Shown one piece after another: positions 51,142 to 58,230 of a stretch of DNA of 64,000 nt (positions within the stretch are counted from its first letter, which is position 1; each line of letters opens with the position of its first letter). This DNA is from Mycolicibacterium setense (lineage in GTDB: Bacteria > Actinomycetota > Actinomycetes > Mycobacteriales > Mycobacteriaceae). A program made the position numbers and the translations under genes. The notes below the pieces were generated by a model. It ran no database searches and was not told the DNA's origin. It worked only from the letters and a program-made list of their open reading frames with translations. The stretch lies in NCBI RefSeq assembly GCF_000805385.1, contig NZ_JTJW01000008.1, positions 310,001-374,000 of the forward strand, written 5' to 3'.

Positions 51142-53996
51142 TGGCCGATTCCAGAGCCCCCCACACGGGGGTTGCTCGATGGATCCGTCGCTTCGCCATT
51201 CTGGTGATAGTCGGCTGGATCGGACTGCTCGCGTTTCTTAGTGTCACCGTCCCGCCGCTCGAGGTGGTCGGTCAGATGCGCTCGGTGTCGATGAGCCCGG
51301 ACGACGCACCGTCGGTGGTCGCGATGAAGCGAGTCGGCAAGGTCTTCGACGAGTTCCACTCCGACAGCTCGGCGATGATCGTGCTGGAGGCCCAAGGGGA
51401 CGGCGCCAAACTCGGCGACGACGCGCACCGGTTCTACAACGACATGGTCGACAGGCTCGAGGCCGACAAGAAACACGTCGAGCATGTCCAGGATTTCTGG
51501 GGCGACCCGCTGACCGAGGCCGGGGCCCAGAGCAATGACGGTAAAGCCGCCTATGTGCAGGTGTATCTGGCCGGCAACATGGGTGAGCTGTTGGCCAACG
51601 AATCGGTGGAAGCCGTCCAGAAGCTGATCGCCGAGCTGTCCCCGCCGCCGGGGCTCAAGGTGTACGTCACCGGGCCCACCGCCCTTGCCGCCGATCAGCA
51701 GATCTCCGGCGACCGCAGCGTCAAGATCATCGAAGGCGTCACGTTCCTCGTCATCATCACGATGCTGCTGCTGGTGTACCGATCGATCATCACGGTGGTC
51801 CTGGTGCTGGCGATGGTGGTGATCGAGCTGTCGGTGGCCCGCGGCTTCGTCGCGTTCCTCGGCTATCACAATCTGATCGGCCTCTCGACCTTCGCGACAC
51901 AGCTTCTGGTCACGCTGGCGATCGCCGCGGCCACCGACTACGCGATCTTCCTGATCGGCCGATATCAGGAAGCCCGCAGTATCGGCGAGGACCGAGAACA
52001 GGCGTATTACACGATGTTCCACGGCACCGCGCACGTGGTGCTCGGTTCCGGTATGACGATCGCCGGCGCCACGTTGTGTCTGCATTTCACCCGGCTGCCG
52101 TATTTCCAGACCCTCGGTATTCCGATGGCCGTCGGCATGACCGTCACGGTGCTCGCGGCACTGACGCTGGGGCCCGCGGTGATCACGGTGGCCAGCCGAT
52201 TCGGCAAGGTGCTCGAGCCCAAACGCGCCATGCGCATCCGCTTCTGGCGGAGACTGGGCGCCTTTGTGGTCCGCTGGCCGGGTCCGGTGCTGCTCGGCAC
52301 CATCCTGCTGTCGCTGGTCGGCCTGCTCACCTTGCCCGGCTACCGCACCAACTACAACGACCGCAACTACCTGCCCACCGATCTGCCGGCCCAGGAGGGC
52401 TACGCCGCTGCCGACCGACACTTCTCGGCGGCCAAGATGAACCCCGAGTTGGTGCTCATCGAAACCGATCACGACATCCGCAACTCCGCGGATTTCCTGG
52501 TGATCGACAGGATCGCCAAGCGGATGTTCGAGGTGCCCGGAGTCGGCAGCGTGCAGGCCATCACCCGCCCGCAGGGCGAGCCAATGGAGTTCAGCACCAT
52601 TCCGGCCCAGATGAGCATGGGCGGGGTCATGCAGACCATGAACCGCAAGTACCTCACCGACCGCGCCGACGACATGCTGCTGCAGGCCGATGAGATGCAG
52701 AAGACCATCAACACGATGGATCAGATGATCGTGCTGATGCAGGAGATGAGCGGCATCACCCACAGCATGGTGGGCAAGATGGACCAGATGGTGGTCGACA
52801 TCGCCGAATTGCGGGACCACATCTCAGATTTCGACGATTTCCTGCGGCCACTGCGCAACTACCTGTACTGGGAACCGCACTGCTACAACATCCCGATGTG
52901 CTCTTCGATGCGCTCGGTGTTCGACGGCCTCGACGGTGTCGACACGATGACCGAGAGCATCCAGCAACTGATGCCCGACATGCACCGCCTCGATGCACTG
53001 ATGCCGCAGATGGCGACCATGATGCAGCCGCAGATCGAGACCATGCGGAACATGAAGACGATGATGCTGACCATGTATCAGACCCAGAAGGGTCTGCAGG
53101 ATCAGATGGCGGAGATGCAGGACAACCAGACCGCCATGGGTACGGCGTTCAACGACTCCAAGAACGACGACACGTTCTATCTGCCGCCGGAGATCTTCAA
53201 CAACGCCGACTTCAAGCGGGGTATGGACAGCTTCATCTCCCCCGACGGAAAAGCGGTGCGCTTCATCATCTCTCACCAGGGTGACCCGCTGACGCCGGAA
53301 GGCATCGGGCTCATCGACAACATCAAGCTGGCCGCCAAGGAAGCCATGAAGAACACCCCGTGGGAGGGGTCCAAGATCTACATGGGCGGCACCGCGTCGG
53401 CGTTCAAGGACATGCAGGAAGGCAACAACTACGACCTGATCATCGCCGGAATCTCGGCCCTGTGCCTGATCTTCATCATCATGCTGATCATCACGCGCAG
53501 TCTGGTGGCGGCCGCGGTGATCGTCGGCACCGTGCTGGTCTCGCTGGGCACATCGTTCGGCCTGTCGGTCCTCGTCTGGCAGCACCTGCTGGGCATCGAA
53601 CTGCACTTCATGGTGATGGCGATGGCGGTGATCGTGCTGCTGGCCGTCGGTGCGGACTACAACCTGCTGCTGGTGGCGCGCCTCAAAGAGGAACTGCCCG
53701 CCGGTATCAACACCGGCATCATCCGGGCCATGGGCGGCAGCGGGTCGGTGGTGACGGCGGCCGGTCTCGTGTTCGCGTTCACGATGATGTCGATGGTGGT
53801 CAGCGAGATGATCGTGGTGGCCCAGGTCGGTTCGACGATCGGGCTGGGCCTGCTGTTCGACACCCTGGTGATCCGGTCGTTCATGACTCCGTCGATCGCG
53901 GCGTTGATGGGCCGGTGGTTCTGGTGGCCGCAGCTGGTGCGCCAGCGTCCGGCGCGTGGCGTGGTGGCGCGGGCGATGGAGCGCACCGGCAACTGA
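51141..53996 (+). CDS. mmpL: MmpL family RND transporter
   Basis: A 951-residue RND/MmpL transporter with two six-helix membrane halves. The first external loop runs from residue ~35 to ~190; the second is long, Met-rich and predicted coiled-coil (~420-770), as in the MmpL4/MmpL5 group, rather than MmpL3. MmpL proteins export lipids or siderophores using the proton gradient. No mmpS gene sits beside it, which is unusual for the MmpL4/5 type. An iron box and a coupled leader precede it. Ends 77 bases before a small frame and the alanine-dehydrogenase-like gene. Confidence 0.92.
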   Translation: MADSRAPHTGVARWIRRFAILVIVGWIGLLAFLSVTVPPLEVVGQMRSVSMSPDDAPSVVAMKRVGKVFDEFHSDSSAMIVLEAQGDGAKLGDDAHRFYNDMVDRLEADKKHVEHVQDFWGDPLTEAGAQSNDGKAAYVQVYLAGNMGELLANESVEAVQKLIAELSPPPGLKVYVTGPTALAADQQISGDRSVKIIEGVTFLVIITMLLLVYRSIITVVLVLAMVVIELSVARGFVAFLGYHNLIGLSTFATQLLVTLAIAAATDYAIFLIGRYQEARSIGEDREQAYYTMFHGTAHVVLGSGMTIAGATLCLHFTRLPYFQTLGIPMAVGMTVTVLAALTLGPAVITVASRFGKVLEPKRAMRIRFWRRLGAFVVRWPGPVLLGTILLSLVGLLTLPGYRTNYNDRNYLPTDLPAQEGYAAADRHFSAAKMNPELVLIETDHDIRNSADFLVIDRIAKRMFEVPGVGSVQAITRPQGEPMEFSTIPAQMSMGGVMQTMNRKYLTDRADDMLLQADEMQKTINTMDQMIVLMQEMSGITHSMVGKMDQMVVDIAELRDHISDFDDFLRPLRNYLYWEPHCYNIPMCSSMRSVFDGLDGVDTMTESIQQLMPDMHRLDALMPQMATMMQPQIETMRNMKTMMLTMYQTQKGLQDQMAEMQDNQTAMGTAFNDSKNDDTFYLPPEIFNNADFKRGMDSFISPDGKAVRFIISHQGDPLTPEGIGLIDNIKLAAKEAMKNTPWEGSKIYMGGTASAFKDMQEGNNYDLIIAGISALCLIFIIMLIITRSLVAAAVIVGTVLVSLGTSFGLSVLVWQHLLGIELHFMVMAMAVIVLLAVGADYNLLLVARLKEELPAGINTGIIRAMGGSGSVVTAAGLVFAFTMMSMVVSEMIVVAQVGSTIGLGLLFDTLVIRSFMTPSIAALMGRWFWWPQLVRQRPARGVVARAMERTGN

Positions 53997-54073
53997 TCGC
54001 AGCGGCGGCCCGCCCGCCGCGTAGTGTCAAGGCATCGGGACCACTCAGGCCCTCACAATCAAGGGGCCCAGCG

Positions 54074-54145
54074 ATGTCTGACACATCTCCTCGAAAAACC
54101 GAGGCGCACGCCACCGTAGTGCCACTACACGCCCAGAAGCGCTGA
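54074..54145 (+). CDS. 23-codon small protein upstream of alanine-dehydrogenase-like gene
   Basis: A short frame, MSDTSPRKTEAHATVVPLHA then QKR, with AAGGGG upstream of its ATG and its stop one base before the GTG of the next gene. Spacing suggests a coupled leader or a tiny protein. It is basic with no cysteines and no membrane segment. I do not recognise it. The evidence is limited to the ribosome site and the tight junction. Confidence 0.45.
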   Translation: MSDTSPRKTEAHATVVPLHAQKR

Positions 54146-54146
54146 G

Positions 54147-55295
54147 GTGGAACAGCTTTCGTTGGGAGTTCTGGCCCACTCCAGGAAACCTAACGAACGT
54201 AGGCTGCCCATTCACCCGGCGCACTTCAGCAGGATCGATCCCCCGATGCGCCAACGCGTCTTCCTAGAGCGCGGCTATGGCGAAGAGTTCGGCGCCACCG
54301 ACGACGCACTGGCCGAGCTGGTCGGCGGCATCAGGACCCGCGACGAGATCATCGCGGACTGTGACGTCGTCCTGCTGCCCAAGGTGCAGGCGGAGGATCT
54401 GGCCGAGCTGAGGGTCGGCCAGGTCGTCTGGGGATGGCCGCACTGCGTGCAGGATGCCGCTCTCACGCAGATCGCGATCGACCGCCGGCTGACCCTGATC
54501 GCCTTCGAGGCGATGAACCACTGGCAGGCCGACGGTGGATTCGGCCTGCACGTCTTCCACAAGAACAACGAACTCGCGGGTTACTGCTCGGTGCTGCACG
54601 CGATGCAGCTGTCCGGAATCACCGGCAGCTACGGTCGTCGGCTCCGCGCCGCCGTCATCGGATTCGGTGCGACGGCCCGCGGCGCGGTCACCGCCCTCAA
54701 CGCCCACGGTGTCGATGATGTCCGCGTCCTGACCAACCGTGAGGTGGCAGCCGTCGGGTCGCCGATCCCCTCGACGCAGATCGTCCAAATGGGACGCGAC
54801 AAGGACACTCCCGAGCTGACCTGGGCCGATACGCCGGAGGACGGTGTGGTGCCGGTGGCGCGTCTCCTCGCCGAGAACGACATCGTCGTCAACTGCGTGC
54901 TGCAAGACCCCAACGCTCCACTGATCTTCGTCACGGAAGACGATCTGGCCATGTTCACCCCGGGCAGCCTCCTCGTCGACGTCTCCTGCGATGCCGGCAT
55001 GGGCTTCAGCTGGGCGCGCCCGAGTTCCTTCACCGAGCCGGTCTGCATGGTGGGCGACGGCGTCTACTACTACGCCGTGGACCACAGCCCGTCCTACCTG
55101 TGGAACTCGGCGACGTGGGAGATCAGCGAGGCGCTGATGCCGCACATCGAGACGGTGCTGGCCGGCCCGGCAGCCTGGGATGCGGACAACACGGTCTCGC
55201 GGGCCATCGAAGTTCGTGACGGCATCGTCGTGAACCCCGAGATCCTGAAGTTTCAGCACCGTCAGGATCTCTACCCGCATCCCGTCGACGGCTAG
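54147..55295 (+). CDS. Alanine dehydrogenase / N5-(carboxyethyl)ornithine synthase-like enzyme
   Basis: A 382-residue protein of the AlaDH/PNT family. The N-terminal domain has KPNERRLPIHPAHF (Arg and Lys that bind the keto acid in AlaDH) and the NAD domain has VIGFGATARGA near residue 171, a GxGxxxxG variant. Overall it resembles N5-(carboxyethyl)ornithine synthase more than catabolic AlaDH, so it may reductively condense pyruvate with an amino acid, an opine-like reaction. Start is GTG at 54147. It is convergent with a TetR gene. Confidence 0.78.
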   Translation: MEQLSLGVLAHSRKPNERRLPIHPAHFSRIDPPMRQRVFLERGYGEEFGATDDALAELVGGIRTRDEIIADCDVVLLPKVQAEDLAELRVGQVVWGWPHCVQDAALTQIAIDRRLTLIAFEAMNHWQADGGFGLHVFHKNNELAGYCSVLHAMQLSGITGSYGRRLRAAVIGFGATARGAVTALNAHGVDDVRVLTNREVAAVGSPIPSTQIVQMGRDKDTPELTWADTPEDGVVPVARLLAENDIVVNCVLQDPNAPLIFVTEDDLAMFTPGSLLVDVSCDAGMGFSWARPSSFTEPVCMVGDGVYYYAVDHSPSYLWNSATWEISEALMPHIETVLAGPAAWDADNTVSRAIEVRDGIVVNPEILKFQHRQDLYPHPVDG

Positions 55296-55299
55296 CTCG

Positions 55300-55872
55300 T
55301 CAGTCGACGGGTGCGCCGACCACCGCTGCGATCAAGAGCTCGGCGGCCGCGTCGACCCGCGCGCGGTCCGCGGTGACCAACCTGTCCTGACACAATCCTC
55401 GCAAGCCGGAAACCACCAAAGTCGCACGCGCACACGCATTGTCGGTGGAGTAGCCGATTGCCGACAACGCCTGGGCGATCGGGGCGATCATGACCTCGAC
55501 CGCGCTCCTGGCCGCCTCGCCATACGTCTCGGGATCGGTGACCGCCAGGCTGAGGACCTGCAACAGCAGGCGCACGTTGCGACGCTCACCGCCCCGGGTG
55601 AGTTCCCGCCACAAGGTCCGTGCCGCGTCCACGAATTCGTCAGCACTGGTGACGGCGCTGAAGATCTCCCCCAGCTGCGGACGGCTCGCTTCGAGGGCCT
55701 GGGCCAGCAGTTCGGCCCGATCCCCGAAGTAGTACAGCAACATTCGCTTGCTCGTTCCGAGAGCCTGGGCCATGGGCGCCAGCGACATCTCGCCGATGCC
55801 GTGCTGCTCGAGGTAACCGACGACACCCTTCAACAGCTCTTCGCGCTTGACGGGATCCGCTGTCCTGGCCAC
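55300..55872 (-). CDS. TetR-family regulator of the adjacent flavin hydroxylase
   Basis: A 190-residue TetR regulator with helix-turn-helix at ~28-48 (MSLAPMAQALGTSKRMLLYY), of a type in which YYF closes the recognition helix. The GTG at 55872 lies nine bases from the first palindrome; the 98 extra upstream codons cover the operator and opposite gene and are rejected. It is divergent from the flavin hydroxylase, and two near-identical palindromes lie between them, so it very likely represses itself and that gene. Confidence 0.9.
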   Translation of the reverse strand: MARTADPVKREELLKGVVGYLEQHGIGEMSLAPMAQALGTSKRMLLYYFGDRAELLAQALEASRPQLGEIFSAVTSADEFVDAARTLWRELTRGGERRNVRLLLQVLSLAVTDPETYGEAARSAVEVMIAPIAQALSAIGYSTDNACARATLVVSGLRGLCQDRLVTADRARVDAAAELLIAAVVGAPVD

Positions 55873-55880
55873 ACCTTGAC

Positions 55881-55896
55881 TGTACCGATCGGTACA
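55881..55896. promoter_or_regulatory. TetR operator 1 (perfect palindrome)
   Basis: TGTACCGATCGGTACA is a perfect 16-base palindrome located nine bases upstream of the TetR GTG. It shares the half GATCGGTACATTTAT with a second copy 31 bases away. Placement at the start of the repressor gene fits autoregulation. Confidence 0.7.
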
Positions 55897-55911
55897 TTTA
55901 TAGTCAATGAC

Positions 55912-55925
55912 GTATCGATCGGTAC
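55912..55925. promoter_or_regulatory. TetR operator 2 (imperfect copy)
   Basis: GTATCGATCGGTAC repeats the first palindrome with one changed half (ATC for ACC) and the same CATTTAT continuation. It lies 27 bases before the flavin-hydroxylase ATG at 55952, the position expected of a repressor site for that gene. Centre-to-centre spacing to operator 1 is about 30 bases, close to three helical turns. Confidence 0.65.
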
Positions 55926-55951
55926 ATTTATCGTGGACAAAGGAGGACCTC

Positions 55952-57127
55952 ATGACCGGGCTTCGAGTTGCCGTCGTGGGTGCCGGCATCGGCGGGTTGA
56001 CTGCCGCGATCGCCATGCGTGCCAACGGGATCGACGCGACCGTGTACGAACAGGCGCACGAACTCAAGGCGCTCGGCGCGGGTGTCTCGATAGCGACGAA
56101 CGGATCGCGCATCCTGTCTGGCCTCGGATTGGGCGATGCGGTGGCCGCGATCGCCGGGCCGGTCACGCACTACCAGTTCCGCACCTGGCAGGCCGATCCG
56201 ATCGCCGGTGAGCCGTCGAGCCTCGGCTTCGGAGATCCGGCCCGGACCTGGTGCCTGCACCGTGGCGAATTCCAGAAGGTCCTTGCCGACGCGCTACCCG
56301 CCGACGCCCTGCACCTGGGCCGCTCCTGCGTGGGAGCCACCGAGCACGCCGACGGGGTACAGGTCGAATTCGCCGACGGCTCAACGGTCGAAGCGGACCT
56401 ACTGGTCGGTGCCGACGGAATCCACTCCCGCCTGCAGGGCCTCGTGACGCGCGCGGCCGGACCCGTCAGCGAGGGGATCATGGCCTACCGCGGGCTGATT
56501 CCCGCCGAGCGGTTGCGTGGCGCAGTCGACATGAACGCCAGCTCCATGTGGCTGGGGCCGCAGCAGAGTTTCCTGGCCTACCCCGTGTCGGCCGGCGACC
56601 TGCTCAACATCGTCGCGTTCGTCCCCACCAATCTCCCGGTCACCGAATCGTGGACCGCCCCCGGAGATGTCGCCGAACTCGCTGCCGCCTACCAGGACTG
56701 GGACCCGAGGGTCTCTGCCATCATCGCGGCGATGGACTCCACCTTCCGCTGGGGCATCTACGATCGTGAGCCGCTGGACCGGTGGTCGACCGACCGGATC
56801 ACCCTGCTCGGCGACAGCGCCCACGCGGTCACGCCGCATCTCGGACAGGGCGCCAATCAGGCCATCGAAGACGCGATCACATTGGCCGTCGTGTTGCGTG
56901 GAGCCGGTTCTGACGAACTCGGGCCGCGACTGCGTCGGTACGAAGAGCTGCGCATGGACCGTACCCGCCACGTGCGCCGGCAGGCACGTGCCGCCGGGCG
57001 CATCTACCGCTCGACCGACCTCAGCCCACATGCACAGGCCGCGCAGTTGCACGCGATCCTCGACAGCGTCGCCATCAACACCTATGACGCCGAGCAGGTT
57101 GCCGAGAACACCGGCCGGGCCGCCTGA
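55952..57127 (+). CDS. FAD-dependent aromatic hydroxylase-like monooxygenase
   Basis: A 391-residue single-component flavoprotein of the p-hydroxybenzoate/salicylate hydroxylase family. GAGIGG at 10-15 binds the ADP part of FAD, DLLVGADGIHS is the DG motif and GDSAH with D288, followed by LGQGANQAIEDA, is the second flavin motif. The ATG follows an excellent AAGGAGG. It could hydroxylate an aromatic or act on an antibiotic, as similar enzymes do; the divergent TetR and its two operators suggest inducer-controlled expression. Confidence 0.88.
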   Translation: MTGLRVAVVGAGIGGLTAAIAMRANGIDATVYEQAHELKALGAGVSIATNGSRILSGLGLGDAVAAIAGPVTHYQFRTWQADPIAGEPSSLGFGDPARTWCLHRGEFQKVLADALPADALHLGRSCVGATEHADGVQVEFADGSTVEADLLVGADGIHSRLQGLVTRAAGPVSEGIMAYRGLIPAERLRGAVDMNASSMWLGPQQSFLAYPVSAGDLLNIVAFVPTNLPVTESWTAPGDVAELAAAYQDWDPRVSAIIAAMDSTFRWGIYDREPLDRWSTDRITLLGDSAHAVTPHLGQGANQAIEDAITLAVVLRGAGSDELGPRLRRYEELRMDRTRHVRRQARAAGRIYRSTDLSPHAQAAQLHAILDSVAINTYDAEQVAENTGRAA

Positions 57128-57128
57128 G

Positions 57129-57269
57129 TCACCGGCTGAGCAGAGCCGCTTCCTGCGGGGTGACCAAGCGCTCCTGCTTGGCGGGATACCGTCGGCTCTT
57201 GATGGGACGGCGGATCAGCGAGAGCGCGATCCGCGCGGTGCGGGTGTCAACTGTTCGACTGATGTACAC
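57129..57269 (-). CDS. Possible 46-residue basic protein
   Basis: A minus-strand frame starting with GTG (MYISRTVDTRTARIALSLIR, continuing with basic residues to LVTPQEAALLSR). GGAG lies ten bases upstream. The stop is one base from the convergent hydroxylase stop. The composition, with regularly spaced Arg and a plausible amphipathic helix, looks like a real small protein, and coding-like third-base GC is present, but there is no family I recognise. Confidence 0.4.
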   Translation of the reverse strand: MYISRTVDTRTARIALSLIRRPIKSRRYPAKQERLVTPQEAALLSR

Positions 57270-57597
57270 GGCGGTTCACTCCGTTCTGCTGATCGATCGT
57301 CCCCGATCTGACGTGAAGTGCGCTTGTTGCACTTGAGTCACTTGGGAAACACTGGTACGCAACAGTCACATTTGGGGCACGCCGCCATCACAAATCGCAC
57401 CCTATGGCGTGGCTTGGCCGTTGCCCGCAATCCGCTGTGTAAGCTGCCGCACCCGCCCGGGTCACAGGGCCTCGCGGTTGCGACAAGCCGAGTAATCGGT
57501 CCTTGCAGGAGGAACTACCTGGCCTTTTGCCGCGTCGATCTTGCCCAACCACCTTTGCCAGCCTTGGTACGGTGCGGCAAGACGAACGGGGAGGCCG
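57270..57597. other. 328-base non-coding region
   Basis: No convincing frame spans this gap. It holds a short inverted repeat AAGTGC...GCACTT (57316-57321 and 57329-57334) close to the divergent small frame, and an AGGAGG at ~57507 that has no start codon at the right distance. A promoter for the downstream lipoprotein and perhaps an RNA could be here, but I see no certain signal. Confidence 0.5.
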
Positions 57598-58056
57598 ATG
57601 ATCAACCGCACCGCGACCTGCTTTATCGGGACTCTGGCGATCGGCCTGGCCGCCACGGCGTGTAGCCCGGTGACCGAGAAAGCCGAGGCCACGACCACCA
57701 CCGCGGCCCCAACCGGTGAGGCACTGACATCGCTGTTGCCGACGCCGGCGGACGTGCAGCAGACCAAAGGGCCCGATGACATCGCCGACGGCGGGATCCA
57801 CCTGCACTACCAGGCGAACGGGTCACCGACTGACGTGATGACCGCGTACAAGAACGCGCTGCAGGGCAAGGGGTGGGCGCTCACCACGATCATCTCCTCC
57901 AGCGGGGGCGGAGGCGGCGGGGCGACCTACACCGGCACCCACGGTGACGCCTACGGCGTATTCGACGGCGGTGGATATGCCAACACCACCTACATCGACA
58001 TCTGCACGTGGCCGGCCAAGCCGGCCGATCCCAACTGCAGTCGCGGCGATCGTTAG
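57598..58056 (+). CDS. Small exported lipoprotein-like protein
   Basis: A 152-residue protein with a signal peptide (TATCFIGTLAIGLAATACSP) whose Cys22 may be lipidated, though ATAC is an imperfect lipobox. After a Thr/Ala linker comes a compact domain with a Gly-rich loop and two late cysteines. It resembles small mycobacterial lipoproteins of unknown role. ATG at 57598 follows GGGAGG. It lies 174 bases before the PBP gene. Confidence 0.75.
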   Translation: MINRTATCFIGTLAIGLAATACSPVTEKAEATTTTAAPTGEALTSLLPTPADVQQTKGPDDIADGGIHLHYQANGSPTDVMTAYKNALQGKGWALTTIISSSGGGGGGATYTGTHGDAYGVFDGGGYANTTYIDICTWPAKPADPNCSRGDR

Positions 58057-58230
58057 CGACGCGCTTTCGCGCCAGTTGCGCAGCAGATCGCCACGACACC
58101 GACAGCGCCGGACCCCATTCACCGGTAGGCCGCCAGAGTGGATCTTCCAGCGTTCTGAAATCACAACGTAGCCAACGTGTTGCGTGCGATCTACCCATAG
58201 ACGGCCGTTGACGGCCTTACGCTAGAGGGC

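Noticed and set aside
52900..53120. Met/Gln-rich repeated segment in MmpL as a separate gene or insertion
   Set aside because: It is the coiled-coil external loop typical of MmpL4/MmpL5-like proteins and stays in frame.
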